DNA of 41,300 nt, from positions 1 to 41,300 of the IMG/VR virus record IMGVR_UViG_3300026119_000010. One strand, given 5' to 3'. Positions 16,429-22,237 of this stretch are shown here, piece by piece. Source of the DNA: a virus. A program made the position numbers and the translations under genes. How positions within the stretch are numbered: the stretch's first letter is position 1; each line of letters begins with the position of its first letter. The notes below the pieces were generated by a model. The model did no database searches and was not told the origin of the DNA. It saw nothing but the letters and a program-made list of their open reading frames with translations.

Positions 16429-17003
16429 TTTTTAAACTCCTTGTCCATAAATGGCTCCAGTGATGATTTATATCCTGACCAAACAATAGTAGCTCTAAAC
16501 CCATTTTTAATATATTTCATTTCCCATTTTGTAAATTCTTCTGGAACTGATAATACTTGATTTATTTTTGGTAATTTTTCATCCCCATAATAAAGTTCAT
16601 ATCCTAAATAATCATATTTATCCTTTGTAAGAACAGGTCGTTTTCTAGTCATCTGTGCTAATTTATTATTTTGGTCTCTAGTAACCACAATAGTTTTTCT
16701 GCATTCAAAAAAAAGGGCCTCAAACTTTTTATAATCATTAAACAATTCAGTATCCATTATATATTTCATAATAGTTTGTGGTGATAGATAATGGTCATTT
16801 GTATATCTTTTATCTGGTGTTGTTGCTCCAGGTTCTGTAGAAAGACCTGTCTTAACAGGATATGTATCAAAAACCATTTGATAAAATGTCCTAGAGATTG
16901 CTCTTTCAGTGTGTTCATTCATACCAGGCTTCCATCTATATAAACTAGCTTTTGCAAAATCCCAAGTAGTTAAACAATATTCTTTTGCTTTTTCATCTAT
17001 CAT
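16425..17003 (-). CDS. Hypothetical phage protein (192 aa), linked to gp44
   Basis: Not recognised. The protein is soluble, rich in aromatic and basic residues, with no membrane segment or cysteine motif. Features include KRYTNDHYLSPQTIMKYIMD (about 66-85), ECRKTIVVTRDQNNKLAQMTRKR (about 99-121), and a C-terminal GFRATIVWSGYKSSLEPFM. It starts as ATGA on the gp44 stop, so it is translated with the clamp loader. A replication-associated role is inferred from that linkage only. Confidence 0.65.
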   Translation of the reverse strand: MIDEKAKEYCLTTWDFAKASLYRWKPGMNEHTERAISRTFYQMVFDTYPVKTGLSTEPGATTPDKRYTNDHYLSPQTIMKYIMDTELFNDYKKFEALFFECRKTIVVTRDQNNKLAQMTRKRPVLTKDKYDYLGYELYYGDEKLPKINQVLSVPEEFTKWEMKYIKNGFRATIVWSGYKSSLEPFMDKEFKK

Positions 17004-17944
17004 TTGAATTTACAATTTGCCATTACTTCGGTTAAACAAGCAACCATATTAATCTCTTGGTCTGCTACAAAAGCAGCCTTGTATTGATACCCAGCAATAA
17101 CTAAAACTGCTTGTGGTATAGATTGTGGTTGTAAATATTTGTATAGTATTTCATATACACTTGAAAATAATGCTGATGGTTCTTTGTCTAGGTTTTGTAT
17201 AACCCATTTTCTCATATCATTAAATCTTTTTTCTTTTAAAATCTCTATAAGTTTTTTAGTATCTACTTCAGTTAAACTGAATAAAACACCACTATCAATT
17301 TTACCTCTTACTGAATATCTTTGAAGTTCATTTATAGTTCTTCTAAAGTCTGGATAATATTTTTGTATTAGTTCTGCAAGTACTTTTGGATCAAAACCTA
17401 TCTTCTCTTCATTTAAAATATACTGCAATCGTTTATGAAAGTCACTATAAGATTTATTTTTTTCACCATTTGTAACCGCAAAATCAATAACAGTACATCT
17501 ACTATGTAATGCAGGTAAAATTTTATGCTTAAAATTACAAGTAAAGATAAATCTACAATTCTTATAAAATATTTCTATGAAAGCTCTTAATGCAGGTTGA
17601 ACGGACTCTGGATTCATATAATCCGCTTCATCAATTATAACAACTTTATGACCTGCTGTTTCAGTTAAAGATACAGTTGACGCAAAATTCTTAATATTAT
17701 TTCTTAGCGTATCTATATGGCGACCTTCATCTGATCCATTAATCATAATGTAATCAACACCTAACTCTTCACATAAGGCACGTGCTACAGTAGTCTTACC
17801 TGTACCTGCTGTACCTGATAGTAATAGGTTTGGGATTTCTTTTTGATTTAGAAACTGTTTAAAAGTTTCTTTTAATTCATTTGTTAAAATGCAATCTTCA
17901 ATTTTTCTAGGTCGGTATTTCTCAACCCATAAATTTTCTGACAT
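17000..17944 (-). CDS. gp44: Clamp loader large subunit (T4 gp44, AAA+)
   Basis: This 314-aa protein is the AAA+ ATPase that opens gp45 and loads it on primed DNA. YRPRKIEDCILT at the N-terminus is the RFC box. Walker A is GTAGTGKT (44-51). Walker B is VVIIDEADY (about 105-113). The SRC motif with the arginine finger is HSRCTVIDF (about 147-155). The C-terminal third is the helical collar. Length matches T4 gp44 (319 aa). It lies 27 bases after gp45 and is probably transcribed from the gp45 promoter. Confidence 0.97.
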   Translation of the reverse strand: MSENLWVEKYRPRKIEDCILTNELKETFKQFLNQKEIPNLLLSGTAGTGKTTVARALCEELGVDYIMINGSDEGRHIDTLRNNIKNFASTVSLTETAGHKVVIIDEADYMNPESVQPALRAFIEIFYKNCRFIFTCNFKHKILPALHSRCTVIDFAVTNGEKNKSYSDFHKRLQYILNEEKIGFDPKVLAELIQKYYPDFRRTINELQRYSVRGKIDSGVLFSLTEVDTKKLIEILKEKRFNDMRKWVIQNLDKEPSALFSSVYEILYKYLQPQSIPQAVLVIAGYQYKAAFVADQEINMVACLTEVMANCKFK

Positions 17945-17971
17945 AATATGTTCACTACTTTCATTATATAA

Positions 17972-18637
17972 TTAAAACTCACTGTCTGGTTCTAATGCAA
18001 TCCAATATTGTACTGGTTTAGTTCTATTAACAAAATGACTTACTTTTTTAGTAGAAATTGCAACATCATAATCATCTGGTATTATCTTTAAATTTTCTGC
18101 TTTGAAGTATGCAACAAATTTTTTATCTGTTGTTCCTATAACAGCAGAATAATCGTTAGATGATTTATTCTTTTTATCAGTTGCAACTATTGTAATGTTT
18201 TTACCATCACCTGTTATTGCAATATCTGGTAAATTCAATGTAAGAATTCCTTTATTTAAATCTGTAAGACTATTGTTCTTTAATGTAAACGTCACATACT
18301 TATCAGGCATACTAATACCTTTTGTTGGATGAACAATTAGTGACTTATCTGCAAAAAAATATTTAATTGATGACGCTGAATTGGTATCTGAAATAACCAG
18401 ATTTCTTGTACCATTGAATTTAATATCTGATTTTGTAAACAATTCAATTGCCCTTAAAAATTCTGGCAAATCATATATCGCAAACTCTTGCTCAAATTTA
18501 TTATCAATGTCTGCCTCGGCAAGAATATTCTTTAAAGTAGATATTGTTTGTAATCTATTTCCTGGTTTAACTAAAATATTTTTATTAATTTCAGAAAAGT
18601 TTTTTAAGATTGTAACTGTATTAGTTGATAAATTCAT
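17972..18637 (-). CDS. gp45: Sliding clamp (T4 gp45)
   Basis: This 221-aa protein has the size and layout of gp45 (228 aa): two PCNA-type subdomains made of alternating strands, with IYDLPEFLRAIELF (about 58-71) resembling the interdomain segment of phage clamps. It forms a trimeric ring that tethers gp43 and, in T4, activates late transcription with gp55 and gp33. It has its own promoter and an excellent GGAGG ribosome site 6-7 bases before ATG. Identification is by order (gp45-gp44-gp62-regA as in T4) plus fold pattern. Confidence 0.93.
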   Translation of the reverse strand: MNLSTNTVTILKNFSEINKNILVKPGNRLQTISTLKNILAEADIDNKFEQEFAIYDLPEFLRAIELFTKSDIKFNGTRNLVISDTNSASSIKYFFADKSLIVHPTKGISMPDKYVTFTLKNNSLTDLNKGILTLNLPDIAITGDGKNITIVATDKKNKSSNDYSAVIGTTDKKFVAYFKAENLKIIPDDYDVAISTKKVSHFVNRTKPVQYWIALEPDSEF

Positions 18638-18671
18638 ATCAAATCCTCCATAATTTATAATACTATTTACT

Positions 18672-18700
18672 AATATAACACTAACTTAACAAAATGTCAA
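18672..18700 (-). promoter_or_regulatory. Sigma-70-like early promoter for gp45
   Basis: On the minus strand, TTGACA (18695-18700), 17 bases, TATATT (18672-18677). The start would be near 18665, leaving a leader of about 28 bases that ends in TGGAGGATTTGAT before ATG. TATAAATT in the leader differs by one base from a late box and is not counted. Confidence 0.8.
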
Positions 18701-18707
18701 TGTTGGT

Positions 18708-19118
18708 CTATTGTGTAACAGGACAATTAGGATTCTCTTGTAACTCTACAAGAGCAGCCTTTACTGTAAACAATTGTTCTGCTAATTCTGCCGCTACTAC
18801 TTCTGCTGTAACTCTATCATTATCAGATACTTGTAATCTACCATTAATTGCCGCTAAATCATCTTCGGATGCTTTTAATACATCTGTTATTTCTGCTATT
18901 TCTAGTTCATAATCTTGTATTGTACCTTCAAAATGTGCAATACTATCCAAGTATCCTGCTTCTACACCAGAAATACCTACTTCAGCATTTGCAAGTTCTG
19001 CTCGTAATACATCTTTATCATTTTTTTGGTCTACAGTAATAATCAATAACGCAACTATAGCAATAACTGCCGCTATAGCCGTTCCTGATATCTTATCTTT
19101 TAACTCTTTAAGTTTCAT
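18708..19118 (-). CDS. Inner-membrane-anchored coiled-coil protein, candidate i-spanin
   Basis: This 136-aa protein has one N-terminal transmembrane helix (about 11-29, GTAIAAVIAIVALLIITV) after a basic start, then a long acidic helix (about 35-120) with coiled-coil character, so most of it should lie in the periplasm. The end has a single Cys (NCPVTQ). That layout fits an Rz-like i-spanin. Its start overlaps the lipoprotein gene stop as ATGA, giving a lipoprotein/coiled-coil pair as in two-component spanins, although the usual order (coiled coil first) is reversed and the lipoprotein is not Pro-rich. A structural or membrane-scaffold role is the alternative. Confidence 0.55.
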   Translation of the reverse strand: MKLKELKDKISGTAIAAVIAIVALLIITVDQKNDKDVLRAELANAEVGISGVEAGYLDSIAHFEGTIQDYELEIAEITDVLKASEDDLAAINGRLQVSDNDRVTAEVVAAELAEQLFTVKAALVELQENPNCPVTQ

Positions 19119-19315
19119 TTATTTTCCTTATCAATTAATTCGCAAGTAACCTCATCTGCTTGTAACCCAGCATTTCCATCAAAAACCCATAAGTAAGAAT
19201 AGAGAACCTGGTCCCCTTTTTCTACACATTTTTTTCCTAATGATATGCTTGGATTTTGTATGCTTGAACAGCCTATAAGAATCAAACTCATTAAAATCAC
19301 TAATATTTTATTCAT
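19115..19315 (-). CDS. Small lipoprotein, candidate o-spanin
   Basis: This 66-aa protein starts with a signal peptide, MNKILVILMSLILIGC, ending in a lipobox (LIGC) with Cys16 as the lipidated residue. The mature part of about 51 residues starts CSSIQNPS and has two further Cys (about 30 and 59) that could form a disulfide. It would sit in a host membrane leaflet, probably the outer membrane because no Asp follows the Cys. It is the first gene after the combined early/late promoter and is coupled to the coiled-coil protein. An o-spanin role is inferred. Confidence 0.6.
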   Translation of the reverse strand: MNKILVILMSLILIGCSSIQNPSISLGKKCVEKGDQVLYSYLWVFDGNAGLQADEVTCELIDKENK

Positions 19316-19348
19316 AATTTCCTCATCTATATTATTATATTATATATT

Positions 19349-19377
19349 ATTATATATCAATAGTATTTATATGTCAA
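19349..19377 (-). promoter_or_regulatory. Consensus early promoter with a late box inside its spacer
   Basis: On the minus strand, TTGACA (19372-19377), 17 bases, TATAAT (19349-19354): both hexamers are perfect sigma-70 consensus. The spacer begins with TATAAATA (19364-19371), the T4-type late promoter box. Host sigma-70 early and gp55 late could therefore both start transcripts here, with leaders of about 27 and 43 bases to the lipoprotein ATG. The DNA between -10 and the start codon is almost pure A/T. The promoter begins just past the hsp20 terminator. Confidence 0.8.
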
Positions 19378-19386
19378 GGGTGGGCT

Positions 19387-19424
19387 AAAAAAAAATAGTG
19401 GCAGTATATTTCAACCGCCACTAT
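19387..19424 (-). terminator. Rho-independent terminator after hsp20
   Basis: The arms 19417-19424 and 19395-19402 (ATAGTGGC with GCCACTAT) pair over 8 bases around a 14-base loop. On the minus strand the stem is followed directly by a run of about nine T. It lies 15 bases after the hsp20 stop and 10 bases before the next -35. Confidence 0.9.
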
Positions 19425-19438
19425 CTATGTCTATGTTA

Positions 19439-19888
19439 TTATTTAACTTGTATTGTTTTAAGTTTCTTTTCTTCTGGAATTACTTTTTCCATAGAAACTT
19501 TTAACAGACCATCTTTCAGTTCTGCACCTGTGACTTTTACATCACTAGCAATTGTGAAAGACCGTTTGAACATCCTTTTAGATATTCCTCTATAAAGAGT
19601 ACCGCCATTGTCTTCTACCTCTTTTTCAGCCTCGTCTTTAACTGATTCGATAGTCAACATACCATCCTCTACATCTACATTAATGTCTTTTTTATTAAAG
19701 CCAGCTAATGCTACTTCAATATCGTAAGTATTCTTACCAGACTTAACTATATTGTATGGTGGGTAAGACGGTTGTATATCGGATATAAAATCGTCATCAA
19801 ACATTGATTGAAAATTATCAAAGATTGAATCGAATCCAACCGATATTGGTCTTAACCTGTTAAAAATAGATAATGCTTTATTGGTCAT
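19439..19888 (-). CDS. Small heat-shock protein Hsp20 (alpha-crystallin family)
   Basis: This 149-aa chaperone holds unfolding proteins. The N-terminal region (about 1-40) resembles IbpA/Hsp20 (SIFNRLRPISVGFDSIFDNF). The alpha-crystallin domain (about 45-135) has YDIEVALAGFNKKDINVDVEDGMLTI in pieces, a YRGISKRMFKRSF strand and the LKDGLLKVSMEK signature (about 126-137). A C-terminal KTIQVK replaces the usual IxI tail. Hsp20 is a common gene of T4-like marine phages. It has a strong ribosome site (AAGGAGG, 5 bases before ATG) and follows a long structured leader. Confidence 0.95.
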   Translation of the reverse strand: MTNKALSIFNRLRPISVGFDSIFDNFQSMFDDDFISDIQPSYPPYNIVKSGKNTYDIEVALAGFNKKDINVDVEDGMLTIESVKDEAEKEVEDNGGTLYRGISKRMFKRSFTIASDVKVTGAELKDGLLKVSMEKVIPEEKKLKTIQVK

Positions 19889-20220
19889 ATAAACCTCCTT
19901 TTATTAAGCAAAGTTATCGTTTGTGAGCCCTTAATGGCACTCACTACTACTTATATAAGTACTAATTTACAAATTACAAGCAGCGCTGGTAATTTTATTT
20001 TAGAGAGTGTGAAATTACCAAAATTTCTCCTCTTGAAGCAGCCCTAGGCAAAACTAGGTAATCCACTTGGGTCGTAGGTTTTAGAGTCTCCCCAAACTCC
20101 TACAAAACTATTGAGGTTTTTTTATTGCAGACCTCAAACTGCAACCAGTTTTGATAAATTAATATCGGGACTGGCATTCCCTTCCACGCCCCAGGTCTTA
20201 TGAATTGCCTGGTATAGTAT
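19889..20220 (-). promoter_or_regulatory. Long structured RNA leader upstream of hsp20
   Basis: The 370 bases between rpsU and hsp20 hold no convincing long gene. Read on the minus strand they form a string of hairpins: CCAGG/CCTGG (20191-20212); AAACTG-GTTG-CAGTTT (20136-20151); TTGAGGT/ACCTCAA (20111-20137, sharing two bases with the former); GTAG/CTAC with inner GAGT/ACTC (20074-20103); CCTAG/CTAGG (20043-20058); a 9-bp TGGTAATTT/AAATTACCA (19987-20020); and GTGAG/CTCAC with inner pairs (19923-19943). AAGGAGG follows. A palindrome (19948-19961) contains TATAAGTA, and AATAAATA lies near 20223, each one base from a late box. It may be a cis-regulator or an independent RNA. Confidence 0.6.
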
Positions 20221-20253
20221 ATTTATTATCAAAGCACAGGCAAGGAAATGCAT
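20134..20253 (-). CDS. Possible 39-aa ORF at the start of the hsp20 leader
   Basis: An ATG-TGA ORF of 39 codons begins five bases after the rpsU stop. The peptide opens with a hydrophobic stretch (MHFLACALIINILYQAI) and ends in a polar tail. There is no ribosome site, and the second half coincides with hairpins of the leader, so it may be chance. Tight spacing after rpsU is the only support. Confidence 0.3.
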   Translation of the reverse strand: MHFLACALIINILYQAIHKTWGVEGNASPDINLSKLVAV

Positions 20254-20258
20254 AAATT

Positions 20259-20462
20259 CTATATTCTATCTTGTATAAGCTTTTGTTTCTTTTTCCAGTT
20301 CTTAATACCTTCTTTTTTCTTTTCACGTTTAATGAAAGATGGTTTTCTGTAATATTGTTTTTCTCTATATTCTTTCAATATACCAGCTTTAAGCATTTTT
20401 TTCTTAAGCACTCTCATTGCTTTCTCTACATTATCGTGTCTTACTTCTACTGTTATACTCAT
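20259..20462 (-). CDS. rpsU: Ribosomal protein bS21
   Basis: This 67-aa, very basic protein matches bS21: ITVEVRHDNVEKAMRVLKKKM at the N-terminus, GILKEYREKQYYRKPSFIKR in the middle, and a Lys-rich tail. bS21 sits on the small subunit near the anti-Shine-Dalgarno end of 16S rRNA and affects initiation. Phage copies are known from marine viruses including pelagiphage, and can be incorporated into host ribosomes. Its ATG overlaps the upstream stop as TAATG. It is followed by the structured leader and hsp20. Confidence 0.93.
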   Translation of the reverse strand: MSITVEVRHDNVEKAMRVLKKKMLKAGILKEYREKQYYRKPSFIKREKKKEGIKNWKKKQKLIQDRI

Positions 20463-20704
20463 TATTTTAATAAATCTTTAATTGGTTCTGATAAATTTTC
20501 AACATTAATTCTTTCGCCGCCAGCATTATCTTGTTCTGACATTGGAATTGGTTTTTCTAATCTTTTTGGTATCACTTTAGTTATATTGCAATAAGTACAA
20601 CATACATCATTTGATTCACCTAATGGGTCTGGATTATGGTAGTCCATACCATTATCAATTTCAATTTCACATACACAACATTTCATTTGTTTTGTCGCTT
20701 TCAT
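20462..20704 (-). CDS. Zinc-ribbon-like small protein (80 aa)
   Basis: Two cysteine clusters, MKCCVCEIEI (C9, C10, C12) and VCCTYCNITK (C35, C36, C39), are spaced like a treble-clef or zinc-ribbon. Between them is a DYHNPDPLGESND loop. The rest is polar. It may bind nucleic acid or a protein partner. It is translationally coupled on both sides (ATGA with the membrane microprotein, TAATG with rpsU). The bS21 linkage hints at a ribosome- or RNA-related role, but no family is recognised. Confidence 0.65.
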   Translation of the reverse strand: MKATKQMKCCVCEIEIDNGMDYHNPDPLGESNDVCCTYCNITKVIPKRLEKPIPMSEQDNAGGERINVENLSEPIKDLLK

Positions 20705-20826
20705 ATTAATTTCACTAAAATAATTACTTGTAATATTAGAATTGCAACTGGTAATATAATTCTAACTAATTCCATTTTATTTCTTTTGTTTTGTTTTTGC
20801 ATATATTCTGTATAAAAATCGTTCAT
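20701..20826 (-). CDS. Membrane microprotein (41 aa)
   Basis: This 41-codon ORF begins with a polar, basic segment (MNDFYTEYMQKQNKRNKME) and ends with one transmembrane helix, LVRIILPVAILILQVIILVK. Its TGA overlaps the ATG of the Zn-ribbon gene (ATGA). A purine-rich AGAAAGAAA lies before the ATG. It follows a strong hairpin after the AAA+ gene. The topology suggests a tail-anchored protein with its basic head in the cytoplasm. Function unknown. Confidence 0.65.
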   Translation of the reverse strand: MNDFYTEYMQKQNKRNKMELVRIILPVAILILQVIILVKLI

Positions 20827-20838
20827 TTTTTCTTTCTA

Positions 20839-20882
20839 GTGTAGATGATGGAGGGCACTACCCCTCCATCAAGGACGTACAC
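20839..20882 (-). other. Strong hairpin between the AAA+ gene and the next ORF
   Basis: GATGGAGGG (20847-20855) pairs with CCCTCCATC (20862-20870) over 9 bases around a 6-base loop, inside a weaker outer pairing GTGTA/TACAC. No T-run follows on the minus strand, so it is not a standard terminator; it may protect the 3' end, mark a processing site or weakly attenuate transcription. The two arms contain GGAGGG-like sequence that could mimic or mask a ribosome site. Confidence 0.6.
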
Positions 20883-20897
20883 TATGATTTGAGAGAT

Positions 20898-22154
20898 TTA
20901 AACAACATCCTCTTTTGAATCTTTATCAGATTCATCTTCCTCGTCATCTGACTCACTCTCATTGTCCTTCACTTGTTCTGCTACTTCGGCTTTTCTAGAC
21001 TCTTCGGCAATCTGCTCAGCAGTTGCCCCAGCGTCAACTTTACCATATAACTCTACAAATGAATTCTTTGTATCATCATCAAATCTATTAGTACAAACTT
21101 CAATAGCTTTTTGTTTATCATTAAAGATAGTATATGCTTGTATGATATGTACCAATCTTCTTGTTGAGATAATCTCATCAACTCCGCCATCAAAATAAGT
21201 CTTTCTGATAACGTCTGCCCAAGTCACTAATTTTTGGCAAAAGTCTTTATTCTTTTTACCACTTTTTTCAAGATTTTTAATTAAGATTTTTTCTTCTATC
21301 TTAACACTTGGATATTTTTGTTCAAATGTGATTGGAAATCTTTCCAAAAATGCTTCATTAAGAACATTAGTTCCGATATATTTACCGTCTTCCGAACCTT
21401 GCCCTTTAGTGTTAGCAGTTGCTATCACATTGAATCCTGTTTTAGGTTTAATGTACTTATTAATCTTCTTAACAAAGATTCCAGACCCTTCAAGAATTGG
21501 TTGTAAGCACATTATCTTATTACTTGCTAAGTCTATCTCATCAAGTAAAAGCATTGCGCCTCTTTCCATTGCTTCTATAACTGGACCGTTTTGCCATACA
21601 GTTTGACCTTCTCTTAATCTATAACCGCCAATCAAATCGTCCTCGTCTGTTTCTATTGTTACGTTAACTCTAATAAGTTCACGTCTGTTTTCGGCACACG
21701 CTTGAGTAACTCCCAAGGTTTTACCATTTCCTGACAATCCTGTAATAAAAACTGGATAAAACATTCCAGATTTTATAATAGATTTTAAATCAGGTTGATT
21801 ACCAAATGATACAAATGTTACTTCCTTTTTAGGAACAATATCGCCTGTTAAAGATGAAACAATATAAGCCGCTTCGTTGACTTTATTATCCTTTTCTTCA
21901 ACAACTTTAGGTTTAGATACTACTTCTTTTTTATCTACAACCTTATCATCTATATTTGGTAATTTAAACAAACCCCTACCAATTTTGTAGTGTTTATTTT
22001 TTGTTAACCATTGTGGTGCATAAGCATAACCAAATTCTTTATTGGCAGCTTTCAACTCATTTTTAGTTAACTCATCTTTGCCATACGTTTTTATTGCGTG
22101 TGATACAAAGTCTTTTTGTTTTTGATTTAACATAGTGTTTTCACGTCCTTTCAT
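20898..22154 (-). CDS. CobS/MoxR-type AAA+ ATPase
   Basis: This 418-aa protein has a AAA+ core of the MoxR/CobS group: Walker A is GLSGNGKT (139-146), an ETDEDDLIGGYRL segment (about 168-180) and Walker B LLLDEID (202-208), followed by NVIATANTKGQGS (sensor 1, about 250) and an ISTRRL arginine region (about 330). The N-terminal 95 residues include a small domain and a linker; the C-terminus is an acidic tail. Marine T4-like phages often label it cobS, but cobalamin synthesis is unlikely here: it pairs with the VWA protein upstream, as MoxR ATPases do. The ATG at 22154 overlaps a microORF stop as TAATG; ATG 22133 is an alternative. Confidence 0.88.
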   Translation of the reverse strand: MKGRENTMLNQKQKDFVSHAIKTYGKDELTKNELKAANKEFGYAYAPQWLTKNKHYKIGRGLFKLPNIDDKVVDKKEVVSKPKVVEEKDNKVNEAAYIVSSLTGDIVPKKEVTFVSFGNQPDLKSIIKSGMFYPVFITGLSGNGKTLGVTQACAENRRELIRVNVTIETDEDDLIGGYRLREGQTVWQNGPVIEAMERGAMLLLDEIDLASNKIMCLQPILEGSGIFVKKINKYIKPKTGFNVIATANTKGQGSEDGKYIGTNVLNEAFLERFPITFEQKYPSVKIEEKILIKNLEKSGKKNKDFCQKLVTWADVIRKTYFDGGVDEIISTRRLVHIIQAYTIFNDKQKAIEVCTNRFDDDTKNSFVELYGKVDAGATAEQIAEESRKAEVAEQVKDNESESDDEEDESDKDSKEDVV

Positions 22155-22234
22155 TATCTTATAGGTACATTATAAAGGACTTTTTGATAAAAGTCAACCC
22201 ATAAAATACCCTTATTTTTCAATGTTTTTTTCAT
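22154..22234 (-). CDS. Possible 26-aa microORF before the AAA+ gene
   Basis: An ATG-TAA ORF of 26 codons starts three bases after the VWA gene stop and ends as TAATG on the AAA+ start. The peptide is basic (MKKTLKNKG, then ILWVDFYQKVLYNV). Its body contains the AAA+ promoter, so the codons may be incidental, and no clear ribosome site is present. Coupling at both ends is the main support. Confidence 0.4.
   Translation of the reverse strand: MKKTLKNKGILWVDFYQKVLYNVPIR
22169..22197 (-). promoter_or_regulatory. Sigma-70-like early promoter for the AAA+ gene
   Basis: On the minus strand, TTGACT (22192-22197), 17 bases, TATAAT (22169-22174). Starting near 22162, it would leave a leader of only about 8 bases to ATG 22154, or about 28 bases to ATG 22133. 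The second start is thus favoured from this promoter and the first from read-through. Confidence 0.8.
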
Positions 22235-22237
22235 TAT

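Noticed and set aside
19934-20047. A 37-codon plus-strand ORF in the hsp20 leader
   Set aside because: No ribosome site, no plus-strand genes elsewhere, and it overlaps hairpins that explain the sequence better.
20042-20118. A tmRNA-like tag reading frame in the hsp20 leader
   Set aside because: The frame ends in SFA and not an ALAA-like tag, and no GTTCGA-type T-arm or matching acceptor stem was found on either strand.
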